DNA from: Oceanospirillaceae bacterium | GTDB lineage: Bacteria; Pseudomonadota; Gammaproteobacteria; Pseudomonadales; Balneatricaceae | Length of the DNA stretch: 64,000 nucleotides | NCBI GenBank assembly: GCA_013215375.1 | Contig: JABSRB010000011.1 | Coordinates: forward strand, 124,001 to 188,000 | Direction of reading: 5' to 3' | Shown: piece after piece, positions 8,920 through 18,024 of the stretch | Position numbering within the stretch: the stretch's first letter is position 1 | Layout: every line of letters starts with the position of its first letter | Translations under genes and position numbers: made by a program | The notes under the pieces: generated by a model | Told to the model about the DNA's origin: nothing | Databases searched by the model: none | Seen by the model: the letters and a program-made list of their open reading frames with translations, nothing else

Positions 8920-9831
8920 TCAACGCGGATGAGCGTGGATATCTTGTATCAGCCACTGCGTAAAAGCTTTGATACTTTGCTGCCCTTGCATATCTTGTCC
9001 ACAGGCGATCCCCCATTCACCAAAGTGACTGACTTGGTGTGCAGAGGGAACCATCAACCTACCAGCAGCTAAGTCTCTGTCGAAAAAAGGGCCATTTACC
9101 AGTGCGATTCCCTCGCCATCCATAGCCATTTCAACGGCCATCGCGGTACTATCTGTACTGATATTGTGAGCCACTTGAATATCTTCTAAGCCCGCTGCAT
9201 TAAACCAATCAGACCAGTGCCAAAGCTCTGATGTCACCGTTATTAGCGGGTATTTTTGCAATTGCTCGGGCGTTAAAACCCGATCAGCTAATAAAAATTT
9301 AGCAGCGCATACAGGGAATAACGTCGGCTTAAATAAAGGTGTCCAGTGAATATTAGACGGGATTTTATCACGGCAAAAAATGATTGCTAGATCAGCACTA
9401 CCCTCATCAAAACCTTGTTGGTGAATGGTGGATATCAGCTGTAGCGCTAACTGCGGATAAAGAGTGCGAAAGCGAGATAAGCGCTGTGCTAACCAGCGAA
9501 TTGAGATAGAGACATAACTCTGCACTTTCAACTGATCGGGACTGGCGCTGCGACGGATGACTTCACTGGCACTGATCAACAGCTCCAGGGCTTCACGCAC
9601 CATTGGGTAGTACCGCTTCCCAGCATTGGTTAAGGTTAATTGACGATGCCTGCGATCAAACAACTTCACCTTCAGGTCTTCTTCAAGCGATTGTATTTGA
9701 TGACTAATTGCAGGATGGGTGAGATTTAACTCTGCAGCGGCTTTACGAAAACTAAGTAAGCGCGCCGTACTCTCAAAGCCTCGCAGCGATTTTAGCGGCG
9801 GCAGTTTTTTACTGAATAACGGCTCAATCAC
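8920..9831 (-). CDS. LysR-family regulator, GcvA-like
   Basis: A 303-residue LysR regulator of the GcvA subgroup. The N-terminal helix-turn-helix reads 'LKSLRGFESTARLLSFRKAAAELNLTHPAISHQIQSLEEDL', and the effector domain is full length. GcvA-type proteins commonly control glycine cleavage and one-carbon genes. This one is transcribed divergently from a dimethylglycine/sarcosine dehydrogenase carrying a GcvT domain, so regulation of that gene is a reasonable inference. The start appears to be GTG with GGGG about nine bases upstream; no ATG lies in a better position. Divergent LysR-target geometry with a ~340-bp shared region supports the pairing. Confidence 0.9.
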   Translation of the reverse strand: MIEPLFSKKLPPLKSLRGFESTARLLSFRKAAAELNLTHPAISHQIQSLEEDLKVKLFDRRHRQLTLTNAGKRYYPMVREALELLISASEVIRRSASPDQLKVQSYVSISIRWLAQRLSRFRTLYPQLALQLISTIHQQGFDEGSADLAIIFCRDKIPSNIHWTPLFKPTLFPVCAAKFLLADRVLTPEQLQKYPLITVTSELWHWSDWFNAAGLEDIQVAHNISTDSTAMAVEMAMDGEGIALVNGPFFDRDLAAGRLMVPSAHQVSHFGEWGIACGQDMQGQQSIKAFTQWLIQDIHAHPR

Positions 9832-10172
9832 CTTTTATGCCCCTTGAAAGGTCAATATATTTAGCGAACTACTGGAAAGAAAAGTTACCATTTGTAAAAA
9901 AAATGTCAATTGTTTGATCCTGAATATTAAGTAAAAATCAGTGTTAACTATTTAATATATATTATCGAAAAAGCCTATTAGCTTGTAGAGCCTTCATTGG
10001 TGAGGCGGAGTATTACTGGATACGTTAGCGACAGCCTCCAAGGGATGAGGAATCAATTCATGCTCAATGAGACAGCGTTTAATTTATCTATATTGTGGCT
10101 TTTCTCTGGTAACACTTTTAACCATAGCGTACTCGCCTGTCTCTAGTGGGCGAAAATAATACGGAACACTTT
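9832..10172. promoter_or_regulatory. Divergent promoter region with a stem-loop, LysR/dehydrogenase
   Basis: This region should contain both promoters and the LysR operator. An imperfect stem pairs TTGGTGAGGC (9997-10006) with GCCTCCAA (10034-10041), enclosing about 27 bases, ~130 bases ahead of the dehydrogenase start. It could belong to the 5' leader RNA. I could not match it to any riboswitch class known to me, including the glycine and tetrahydrofolate classes. A coding sequence here is not supported. Confidence 0.4.
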
Positions 10173-12626
10173 ATGACTAGTACTAAAAATCTTCCCAGCA
10201 AAGCGCAAGTAGTGATCATTGGCGGTGGTATTATCGGCTGTTCCATTGCCTATCATCTGGCTAAACGCGGCATTAGTGATGTAGTAGTACTAGAACGGAA
10301 ACAGCTCACTTGTGGCACCACTTGGCATGCAGCTGGGCTGGTAAGCATGTTGTGGCCAACGCCTTTTCTTACCCAGTTAGCAAAATACAGCCATGAGTTA
10401 TACGCCTCGCTGGAAGAGGAGACTGGCCAGGCAACGGGTTATCGGCAGATAGGTAGCCTATCTATTGCACGTACTGCTGAGCGATTAGAAGAGTTGCAAC
10501 GCACTTCCTCGATGGCCAGCGTATTTGGCGTGGAGTCAGAAATGATCGACAATCAACGTTTGCAAACTTTATATCCAGGCATCAATACAAAGGGTATTCT
10601 CGGCGCGTTATACATCGAAAAAGACGGTCAAACAAACCCCATCGATACGACTATAGCCCTGGCAAAAGGGGCAAAAATGTACGGTGCTAGAATTCTTGAA
10701 AACATCATAGTAGCAGAAATTCTCACTGAAGATGGCGCAGCTGTCGGGGTAAAAACCGCACAGGGAACCATTTTGGCAGACAAAGTAGTCTTAGCTGGCG
10801 GACTCTGGTCTCGTGAAATAGCCGCCAAAATTGGCGTCCACTTACCACTCTACGCCTGTGAGCACTATTATGTGGTCACCGACCATATACAAAATCTGAC
10901 CAAGCGACCGGTGTTGCGCGATTTTGATAAAGGCATCTACTTTAAAGAGGACGCCGGCAACATGCTGGTCGGCTGGTTTGAACACAATGCGCGAGGCTGC
11001 CCGATGAGCCGTATACCCGAGGATTTCTGTTTTGATGAATTCCCCTGTGACATGGATCACATCGAAGAGCACTTAATTAACAGTTTAGAAACCTTTCCCA
11101 CCCTAGAAACCGCCGGAATTCGCACCTTTTTCAATGGCCCTGAAAGCTTCACCCCAGATAACCTCCACCTACTGGGACCAACCCCAGAGATAGATAACTT
11201 TTACGTTGCCTGCGGCCTAAATTCAAAAGGGATTGGCGCCGGCGGGGGCTTGGGGAAAGTAATGGCCGACTGGATTATTGATGGTCACCCCTCGGGAGAT
11301 ATATGGGAGTGTGATGTGCGCCGCCATCACGGGGTGCAACGTACACAAGCGTATATAGAAGCACGCATCCCTGAAGCTTTAGGCCATACTTATGCAATGC
11401 ACTGGCCTTTTTATCAATACAAAACGGCCCGTAATTGTATTAAATCCCCCATCCATGAACTACTAAAAAGCCAAGGGGCCTGCTACGGTGAAGTAGCAGG
11501 ATACGAGCGACCTAACTGGTTTGCGCGAGGGGGTGCCAAGGCTGAATACAACTATAGTTACCAGCGCCAGAATTGGTTTGAATTTCATGCTTTAGAGCAC
11601 ATGGCTGTACGTGAAAACGTCGGCATCTACGACATATCTTCGTTTGGAAAATTTGAAGTTTCTGGCCCTGATGCACTCGCGGCTCTTCAGTGGATCTGCG
11701 CCGGTGATATCTCAGCGGCCCCTGGGGCAGTTACCTATACACAGTGGTTGAACAATCGCGGGGGCATAGAAGCCGATGTCAGTGTCTCTAGAACAGGCCA
11801 GGAGAGTTTCTTAATCACCACCGGTGTAGGTTCTGTGACTCGTGACTGGTGGCACCTGAAAAAAAATCTAAAGGGAGATGTACAGCTGCGAGATGTCAGT
11901 GCCGACTACAGCTGTTTTGCACTGCAGGGTCCTAACGCCCGCTCAGTATTACAAAAACTTGTAGAGATAGAGTTAGAGTTAGAGTTAGCAGCAAAAGAAT
12001 TCTTATTTGCTACGGGTTGCCATGCGCTAATATCCGGTATTAAGGTTTGGTTGCAAAGGCTCTCATACGTGGGTGAATTGGGCTGGGAGATTTTTGTTCC
12101 TACTCAATATAGTGTCGAGGTATTTAAATTAATCCAACGCGCAGGCGCTGAATTTGATCTTTGTAATGTCGGTCTACACGCAGTTAACAGCTTGCGTTTA
12201 GAAAAGGGCTTTCGCCACTGGGGTCATGACATTGGCGAACAAGACAATCTATTACAGGCCGGTTTAGGCTTTGCAGCCAAACCTAATGCCAGTGACTTTT
12301 TGGGGCGCGAAGCCTTCCTTCAAGCAAAAGCTAGCGGCATACCCACACGCCGATTAGTGCAATTTAAGCTCTGCGACCCAGAGCCTCTTTTATATCACAA
12401 TGAGCCTATCGTGATGGACAATAAAATCGTCGGCTACTTAACCTCTGGTATGTACGGTCACGCTGTAGGTGGGGCACTGGGGATGGGGTATGTTGATGTA
12501 CCGGAGCTGACAGTGGAAAATCTTAGCCAAGCAAACTTTGAAATAGAAGTGGCTAAAGTACGTTTTGAGGCGCAGGCATCACTGAAAGCTTTTTATGATC
12601 CTTCAAATAGTAGAATGAGAAGCTAA
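10173..12626 (+). CDS. Dimethylglycine/sarcosine dehydrogenase-like flavoprotein with GcvT domain
   Basis: An 817-residue two-part enzyme. The N-terminal DAO-type FAD domain has the dinucleotide motif GGGIIG at residues 17-22. A TTWHAAG motif follows, in which His52 corresponds to the histidine that carries covalent FAD in dimethylglycine dehydrogenases. A linker follows, then GcvT-type tetrahydrofolate-binding domains from about residue 440 to the end, as in the 810-870 residue DMGDH/SarDH family. Expected reaction: oxidative N-demethylation of dimethylglycine or sarcosine, with the one-carbon unit passed to THF. Substrate choice between the two cannot be made from sequence alone. The ATG (MTSTKN) is preferred over a GTG nine codons earlier that lacks a ribosome site. 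The divergent GcvA-like LysR is a likely regulator. No soxBDAG or betaine demethylase genes are adjacent. A terminator follows. Confidence 0.88.
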   Translation: MTSTKNLPSKAQVVIIGGGIIGCSIAYHLAKRGISDVVVLERKQLTCGTTWHAAGLVSMLWPTPFLTQLAKYSHELYASLEEETGQATGYRQIGSLSIARTAERLEELQRTSSMASVFGVESEMIDNQRLQTLYPGINTKGILGALYIEKDGQTNPIDTTIALAKGAKMYGARILENIIVAEILTEDGAAVGVKTAQGTILADKVVLAGGLWSREIAAKIGVHLPLYACEHYYVVTDHIQNLTKRPVLRDFDKGIYFKEDAGNMLVGWFEHNARGCPMSRIPEDFCFDEFPCDMDHIEEHLINSLETFPTLETAGIRTFFNGPESFTPDNLHLLGPTPEIDNFYVACGLNSKGIGAGGGLGKVMADWIIDGHPSGDIWECDVRRHHGVQRTQAYIEARIPEALGHTYAMHWPFYQYKTARNCIKSPIHELLKSQGACYGEVAGYERPNWFARGGAKAEYNYSYQRQNWFEFHALEHMAVRENVGIYDISSFGKFEVSGPDALAALQWICAGDISAAPGAVTYTQWLNNRGGIEADVSVSRTGQESFLITTGVGSVTRDWWHLKKNLKGDVQLRDVSADYSCFALQGPNARSVLQKLVEIELELELAAKEFLFATGCHALISGIKVWLQRLSYVGELGWEIFVPTQYSVEVFKLIQRAGAEFDLCNVGLHAVNSLRLEKGFRHWGHDIGEQDNLLQAGLGFAAKPNASDFLGREAFLQAKASGIPTRRLVQFKLCDPEPLLYHNEPIVMDNKIVGYLTSGMYGHAVGGALGMGYVDVPELTVENLSQANFEIEVAKVRFEAQASLKAFYDPSNSRMRS

Positions 12627-12633
12627 CAAACCC

Positions 12634-12667
12634 CTAGCCTCAATATTACTCCCAATATTCAGGCTAG
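12634..12667 (+). terminator. Transcription terminator hairpin after the dehydrogenase gene
   Basis: CTAGCCTCAATATT pairs with AATATTCAGGCTAG around a six-base loop; 13 of 14 positions are complementary. It begins seven bases after the stop codon and is followed by a short T-rich run (CTTTAT). The sequence is nearly symmetric and could also serve the opposite strand. Confidence 0.75.
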
Positions 12668-12793
12668 CTTTATCTACTCAGCGCTCACATTTTGGTAAAG
12701 ACATATTTCTTTCATGTTGCCTCTTTTAGCGATCGTCTTACACTCCTGAGAATTGGCTATGAGTGCATAGCAGCATAATAATTATAATTGTTT

Positions 12794-13435
12794 TCAATAA
12801 GCTTCTCGGCCCTTGAGTTCACTATAATCGCTCATTATCCATTTTTTATAGCCATCTCGAGATTTTAAGGTCTCGTACCACTGAGCAACGTTGAAAGGAA
12901 GCTCAACCGTTAGCCCTTGAGAAATTAAACGGTAAATAACCGAACCAACACAAATGTCACCCAGTGTTATAGATTGACCGGTCAGATACTCAGACTTACT
13001 CAATACTTCATTCAAGGTATTCAAACATTCTAAGCATGTTTTAAGTTCATAATTTACCTTAGCCATATCCCTTTTGCTGGTCGGTGTTCTGTAATATCCC
13101 CAAAAAGTCCCCATAAATGCAGGTTGAAATATAAGGTGCGACCAATCCATCCAACGCTCATACAGTGAACGCTCATATGCATTATCTGTATACCATTGAC
13201 TACCGCCATAGCTCGCCGCTAGATAACGTAAAATGGTATGAGATTCCCAAATAATCTTATCGCCATCAACCAGTAACGGCACTTTTTTCATAGGATTCAA
13301 TCTAGCAAACTCCCCGGTATCTAGACCACCGAATCGCCCACCTAATTCAATGTGTTCATAGGAGATATCCAATTCATCAAGAAACCAAAGCACCTTTTGC
13401 ACATTGAATGATGTAGCTCTACCGTAAATTTTCAA
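12794..13435 (-). CDS. Glutathione S-transferase family protein
   Basis: A ~213-residue GST. The N-terminal thioredoxin-like domain reads 'KIYGRATSFNVQKVLWFLDELDI...FARLNPMKKVPLLVDGDKIIWESHTILRYLAASYG', with a serine (ATSFN) in the position of the catalytic Ser/Tyr and the conserved NPMKKVPLL and ESxTILRYL glutathione-binding motifs. The helical C-terminal domain is complete. AAGGAG sits six bases before the TTG codon that begins 'KIYGR', so I prefer this start to the ATG eight codons earlier, which would itself contain the ribosome site. It stands alone, and its substrate (often an electrophile or haloalkanoic compound in this group) is unknown. Confidence 0.87.
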   Translation of the reverse strand: MKIYGRATSFNVQKVLWFLDELDISYEHIELGGRFGGLDTGEFARLNPMKKVPLLVDGDKIIWESHTILRYLAASYGGSQWYTDNAYERSLYERWMDWSHLIFQPAFMGTFWGYYRTPTSKRDMAKVNYELKTCLECLNTLNEVLSKSEYLTGQSITLGDICVGSVIYRLISQGLTVELPFNVAQWYETLKSRDGYKKWIMSDYSELKGREAY

Positions 13436-13673
13436 CACACTCTCCTTTTTAATCTTCATTTAAAATTACAGAATTCCGATTACCTGATACCTTACTTTCT
13501 ACTTATCCAATGTTCAACTTCACAGCACATAACACTAGTTTACAAGCTTCTAGCTCATCACTTAAAACTCATACATCCCCTGCTCAACTCGACACCTTTT
13601 TCTCATTAATCTCCCCATAAATATAAATTTTATAGGTGCAATTAGTTTTTTTATACTTTATAGTAATAATATA

Positions 13674-13688
13674 ACTAATATTATTAGT
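13674..13688. promoter_or_regulatory. 15-bp palindrome upstream of the arabinoside transport operon
   Basis: ACTAATA-T-TATTAGT is a perfect inverted repeat with one central base, about 56 bases before the first permease start, in a very AT-rich promoter. It is a candidate operator for the LacI-type regulator encoded in the same cluster. LacI family sites usually have a central CG, which this lacks. Chance palindromes are common in AT-rich DNA, so confidence is low. Confidence 0.35.
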
Positions 13689-13743
13689 CGGATAATAAAA
13701 ATAATATATGGAAGCGCCATTGAGCACTTTCGGAGAGATTACA

Positions 13744-14625
13744 GTGACCATTGTAAAGAGCAGTCGCACTAGTTGGACCGGCTTGTTGTTCGTCCTGCCA
13801 TTTTTGATCGTATTTATAGCAATGATCGTTATTCCGCTGATCTGGGGAATATACTTAAGCCTGCACAAGGTGGATTTATTTGGACCTGGCCGGTTTATTG
13901 GGCTAGAGAATTATGTGCGATTATTTTCTAACAAAATATTTTTACAAACCGTCATTAATACTTTTTATTTTGTGTTGCTAACGGTTCCCGCACTCACCCT
14001 TATCGGCATGGGATTAGCACTGGCGCTCAACAAAGAATCCCCTGTACAAAATATAGTGCGCGGTATTTTCTTCTCCTCAACGGTACTGTCAGTCACAGTA
14101 GTCACTTTGATTTGGCGCATTATTTTCATCCCCAATGACGGTTTAATGTCTAACATATTTACGGCAATGGACTGGCAGCCGATCGCATTTTTATCCGACC
14201 CAAACTGGTCGCTAATCTCAGTGGCAATAGCCACTATTTGGTGGTGCATTGGTTTGCCAATGATGTTATTTGTCGCCGCTTTGCAGCAGATCCCCAGCGA
14301 CTTATATGAAGCTGCCGCCATTGATGGCGCACGCAAATGGCAGCGTTTTTATTACATCACCCTGCCCTCAATCACCCGCACCATTATCTTGGTCATCATT
14401 ATAGAAATAGTGATGCAGTTCCAGCTATTTGGCCAAGCATTATTAATGACTCAAGGTGGGCCCAATAACAGTTCGCGCTCGATTGTTATGTTTATTTACG
14501 ACGCGGGTTTTAGGCGTTGGGATGTAGGCACAGCAGCTGCGGCATCACAGATCTTATTCTTACTTATTCTAGTTGCAGCCATGGCGCAGTTTTTTGTATC
14601 ACGTAAAAAGGGAGCCTCTCAATGA
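13744..14625 (+). CDS. ABC sugar transporter permease, MalF/UgpA type
   Basis: A ~293-residue inner-membrane permease with six predicted helices and the EAA-loop motif 'YEAAAIDGARKWQRFYYITLPSI', which contacts the ATPase. It is the first gene of a six-gene cluster for oligosaccharide uptake. A GTG start is chosen because GGAGAG lies six bases before it; an in-frame ATG 12 codons earlier has no ribosome site. The 3' end overlaps the next permease by four bases (ATGA), indicating coupled translation. By position and by the GH43 arabinofuranosidase in the cluster, the imported substrate is probably an arabino-oligosaccharide. Confidence 0.92.
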   Translation: MTIVKSSRTSWTGLLFVLPFLIVFIAMIVIPLIWGIYLSLHKVDLFGPGRFIGLENYVRLFSNKIFLQTVINTFYFVLLTVPALTLIGMGLALALNKESPVQNIVRGIFFSSTVLSVTVVTLIWRIIFIPNDGLMSNIFTAMDWQPIAFLSDPNWSLISVAIATIWWCIGLPMMLFVAALQQIPSDLYEAAAIDGARKWQRFYYITLPSITRTIILVIIIEIVMQFQLFGQALLMTQGGPNNSSRSIVMFIYDAGFRRWDVGTAAAASQILFLLILVAAMAQFFVSRKKGASQ

Positions 14626-15524
14626 GCCATTTAAACCAAGCGTCGGCTAGTGAGGTCTGTGTGAGGAGCCCAGAAAAATCTATCTCGTGGCTACAAAATT
14701 TCGGTATGTGGCTGGCAAATAACAAGCTGTTACTGGTTCTAATTGCTTGCTCGTTACTAATGTTAGCGCCTTTCTTGTGGACGGTAGGTTTAAGTTTAAA
14801 GTCAAACCAAGAGCTAATGTTAGGGGCTAGCGCGGTGTTTCACTTCCCTTATACCTTAAATAACTATGCCGATATATTTCAGAACTCTCAGGTATTTCGC
14901 TGGTTAGCCAACAGTTTGATTGTATCCATAGGCATGACGTTTTGGGTGTTAATACTCTCCTCTCTAGCAGGCTACGCCTTCGCCAGATTGGAGTTTCCTT
15001 TTAAAAAAATTATCTTTGTTATCATCTTGATGGGTTTAGCAGTACCTGAGCAAGCAGTGATTATGGCGCGTCATCAGATTTTTAGCGCTTTAGAGATGCA
15101 CAATAGCTATGTTGGCTTAATTTTACCGGGGCTATCCGCACCTTTTGGGGTGTTTTTGATGACCCAGTTTTTCAAGGCGATTCCGCCTGAATTAGATGAA
15201 GCGGCCACCTTAGACAACGCCAATAAATTTCAAATCTTTTGGTACGTTCTGCTCCCTCTAACACTACCAGCACAGGCAACCTTAGGAATTTTGACCTTTT
15301 TAACCTCCTGGAATGATTATTTTTGGCCGCTGATTTCAGCAACCGAGCAAGAGATGTATACCTTGACCATTGGTATTGCCTCTTCCCAGCAAAACTTTGC
15401 GCAAAGTGAGGGGTTGGGGTTCCTGGCATCCCAGGCTATTTTTTCAGCGCTCCCGATTATCTTAGTTTATATCTTTTTCCAAAAACACATTGTCACAGCC
15501 GTTGCCGGTGGTGGCGTGAAATAA
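14622..15524 (+). CDS. ABC sugar transporter permease, MalG/UgpE type
   Basis: A 300-residue permease with six predicted helices and the EAA motif 'PPELDEAATLDNANKFQIFWYVLLPLTLPA'. It overlaps the upstream permease by four bases and has GGGAG eight bases before its ATG. Together the two would form the heterodimeric channel for the binding protein encoded next. A small perfect inverted repeat (CCCCAA-T-TTGGGG, 15530-15542) follows the stop, in the gap before the binding-protein gene. It may slow mRNA decay or reduce read-through, but that is inference. Confidence 0.93.
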   Translation: MSHLNQASASEVCVRSPEKSISWLQNFGMWLANNKLLLVLIACSLLMLAPFLWTVGLSLKSNQELMLGASAVFHFPYTLNNYADIFQNSQVFRWLANSLIVSIGMTFWVLILSSLAGYAFARLEFPFKKIIFVIILMGLAVPEQAVIMARHQIFSALEMHNSYVGLILPGLSAPFGVFLMTQFFKAIPPELDEAATLDNANKFQIFWYVLLPLTLPAQATLGILTFLTSWNDYFWPLISATEQEMYTLTIGIASSQQNFAQSEGLGFLASQAIFSALPIILVYIFFQKHIVTAVAGGGVK

Positions 15525-15604
15525 GCAATCCCCAATTTGGGGCAGGCACAAAGTACCACAACTGCATTTAAAGCATTCATAAATAAAATAAAGAGGTGTT
15601 AAAA

Positions 15605-16915
15605 ATGAATAGAAAACATAGTTTAATTGCTCTCGCTATCATGTCTTGTTTAACAGCAGCGCCAGCAATAGCTGACACACAACTGCATTTACAACGTTTT
15701 TTTGGCGCTTGTGAAGCTAAGTACGGCACCAATAAGGATGTCAGTAAAGCTGAGGGGGAATGCGGAATTATGACCTCTCTAATCAACCAATTTGAAGCTA
15801 AAAACCCGGACATTGAGATCAAAGTCACCACCGTAGAGTGGCCTGGCTACGATCAATTAACCGCGCAAATGGCCAGTCGCACACCCCCTGATTTAGTCAC
15901 TATGCACAACTCTGTGATCTCTGATTACCAATCTCGCCAGCTGATTTTACCAATAGACTCACTGCTAAAAAAAGCAGACATAGCATTAGATGAATTCACC
16001 TCAACGGCCTTAAATGGCGTCAAGCGTGAAGGCGAGGTGTTTGGTTTACCGATTGATACTTGGACCATGCTCTACCATGTAAATACTAAATTAATGGCAC
16101 AGGCTGAGTTAATTAATGCTGATGGATCGCCGACGCTACCATCGTCACCTGAAGAAATGCTGAGCATGGCGCGCCAGTTTAAAGAAAAAACCGGCAAGCC
16201 CTATTTGATTCAGATTCTCTCCAATGAGACCGCCGCTTATACCAGATTGATGTATACCTACCTGTTACAGCAAGACAGCAACTTCTTTGCCGATGCATCC
16301 CACATCTCGTTACAGACCAAAGAAGCGCGCAATATTTTAAGTCACTTTAAAGCGATCTACGATGAAGATTTGACCACTAAAAACATGGATTATCCCGCGT
16401 CGGTCTCGGCATTCTCCAATGCACAAGGCGGGATTCTTCTCAATGGCAACTGGCTGCTAGGCACTTATACTGCAGAATCAAACAAAGCCACTAGTGCCAT
16501 TTACAATGCCTATAAAGCGATGCCTTACCCTAAGCTTTATGACAATGATGCGCTGTATGTGGATGGCCATTCATGGGTGATGCCCAATAAAAAACGCAGT
16601 GATGATAAGTTGGCGGCTACCGCTAAATTCTTTAAATTCATGGCGGATAACGATTTTGAATGGTCACGTACCGGTCACTTGCCCAGCATGAAAAATGTAT
16701 TGAGCAACCCTGACTTTACCTCTTTGCCGCACCGCACTGAGTTAATGAGTGTCACCACCCGCGGACAGGGCTTGCCCGGTGGCGTTAAACGTCAATTTGC
16801 CGTACAAGATATCATTGGGGAAGAGATCGCCTCTGCAATCACCGGTGTAAAAACTATCGATGCGGCACTCAAAGATGCGGAAGAACGCGTCAATGATCTG
16901 CTTGGTAATCTGTAA
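15605..16915 (+). CDS. Sugar ABC transporter substrate-binding protein (family 1)
   Basis: A 436-residue periplasmic binding protein with a signal peptide (MNRKHSLIALAIMSC...APAIA, cleavage about residue 23) and the family 1 fold ('FEAKNPDIEIKVTTVEWPGYDQLTAQMASRTPPDLVTMHN', 'GEVFGLPIDTWTMLYHVNTKLM'). AAGAGG lies eight bases before the ATG. Its place after two permeases and before a LacI regulator and a GH43 enzyme marks it as the specificity component of this importer. Two cysteines near the mature N-terminus (FGACEAKYG...GECG) may form a disulfide. A strong stem-loop follows the gene. Confidence 0.92.
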   Translation: MNRKHSLIALAIMSCLTAAPAIADTQLHLQRFFGACEAKYGTNKDVSKAEGECGIMTSLINQFEAKNPDIEIKVTTVEWPGYDQLTAQMASRTPPDLVTMHNSVISDYQSRQLILPIDSLLKKADIALDEFTSTALNGVKREGEVFGLPIDTWTMLYHVNTKLMAQAELINADGSPTLPSSPEEMLSMARQFKEKTGKPYLIQILSNETAAYTRLMYTYLLQQDSNFFADASHISLQTKEARNILSHFKAIYDEDLTTKNMDYPASVSAFSNAQGGILLNGNWLLGTYTAESNKATSAIYNAYKAMPYPKLYDNDALYVDGHSWVMPNKKRSDDKLAATAKFFKFMADNDFEWSRTGHLPSMKNVLSNPDFTSLPHRTELMSVTTRGQGLPGGVKRQFAVQDIIGEEIASAITGVKTIDAALKDAEERVNDLLGNL

Positions 16916-16930
16916 ATAATAACTTGATGC

Positions 16931-16962
16931 CCTCATCGACACCAAAATGGGTGTCGTTGAGG
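16931..16962 (+). terminator. Intercistronic stem-loop after the binding-protein gene
   Basis: CCTCATCGACACC pairs with GGGTGTCGTTGAGG across a short AAAAT loop (12 of 13 pairs). No T-run follows and the LacI gene's ribosome site lies immediately after. It is therefore more likely an mRNA-stabilising or partial-termination hairpin that raises binding-protein expression over downstream genes, as in other binding-protein-dependent operons. Confidence 0.65.
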
Positions 16963-16972
16963 TAGAGGATTT

Positions 16973-17989
16973 ATGCGTAAAAAAAATGTAACTATGTTAG
17001 ATATCGCCACTGCAGTGGGTGTATCCCAACCGACAGTGTCAGTCATTTTAAATGAATCTAAGAGCATTAAAGTCTCTGAGGAAACCCGCCAGCGAGTTTT
17101 TGATAAAGCACGCGAGATGGGTTATAAATTTCGCAATGTAGATCATAGTTCCAAACATCAGCGTATTGCATTGGTTATCAACAGTTTAAACATGCACGAC
17201 CCTTTTATTAATGCCATTTCAGCCGCCAAGATTTACGCATGGGAAAGAGATGCACTGCTTTGTGTCTTTGATTATGAAGACAACGAGCAGCTCAAGCAGG
17301 CTTATTTTGAAGAGATACAACGCAGTCAATATTGCGGTGTAATATTTGCAGCCAACACCCCGAGCGAAATTGACATCAGCGAATTATGCACAGCGCCTAA
17401 ACGTGTATTACTGAATTGTTATGATCCCAACTCTGATCAAATTCATGCGTTATTGCCCGCCGACTCACTCGGCAGCTATCGCGCCTGTGAGCACTTAATT
17501 AAAGCCGGTTATAAAAACATCGCCATGATTAGCGGTGAACCTTGGTCAATGTCATCGATCAATCGTGTTAAAGGCTTTCGCCAAGCACTGGCTAACCACG
17601 ACCTATTTATTGATGATGACGCCATCGTCGCCGGTAACTGGTCAGTGAAGCAAGCCTTTAAAGCGACCCAAACTCTACTGAGCCGGTCTAAAAGACCCGA
17701 TGCTATTTTCTGTGCCAGTGATTTGATGGCAATTGGCATCTATCAAGCACTCGCTGATCAAGGCCTTCGCATCCCTGAAGACATCGCAGTGCTCAGTTAC
17801 GATAACCAGTTACTCGCCAGTGAACTCACCCCTGCACTATCAAGTGTCGATCTCCCCTACGATGAAATGGGGCGATTATCCGTGGAGATGATACTGGACA
17901 AAATTCCCGCAGAAATCCCCCTAACCAGAGTGGAGGGAGAGTTGTTTTTACGTGATTCAACCCTCTCTATCAAGGCCCAAGCGCTCTGA
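16973..17989 (+). CDS. LacI-family transcriptional regulator
   Basis: A 338-residue repressor-type protein. The N-terminal helix-turn-helix is 'VTMLDIATAVGVSQPTVSVILNESKSIKVSEETRQRVFDKAREMGY', followed by a periplasmic-binding-protein-like effector domain with the usual 'PDAIFCASDLMAIGIYQALADQGLRIPEDIAVLSYDN' block. TAGAGG precedes the ATG by four bases. It is embedded in the sugar transport and hydrolysis cluster and probably controls it, with an arabinose-containing sugar as inducer. No CG-centred LacI operator was found with confidence. Confidence 0.93.
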   Translation: MRKKNVTMLDIATAVGVSQPTVSVILNESKSIKVSEETRQRVFDKAREMGYKFRNVDHSSKHQRIALVINSLNMHDPFINAISAAKIYAWERDALLCVFDYEDNEQLKQAYFEEIQRSQYCGVIFAANTPSEIDISELCTAPKRVLLNCYDPNSDQIHALLPADSLGSYRACEHLIKAGYKNIAMISGEPWSMSSINRVKGFRQALANHDLFIDDDAIVAGNWSVKQAFKATQTLLSRSKRPDAIFCASDLMAIGIYQALADQGLRIPEDIAVLSYDNQLLASELTPALSSVDLPYDEMGRLSVEMILDKIPAEIPLTRVEGELFLRDSTLSIKAQAL

Positions 17990-18024
17990 TCAATTGCTAA
18001 CACTAACCAAAAGATACTGGAATT

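Noticed and set aside
9960-10172. Glycine or tetrahydrofolate riboswitch ahead of the dehydrogenase
   Set aside because: A stem exists, but none of the conserved riboswitch motifs that I know is present.
13584-13868. 94-codon minus-strand frame
   Set aside because: It is antisense to the permease start and promoter and has a biased, AT-driven composition.
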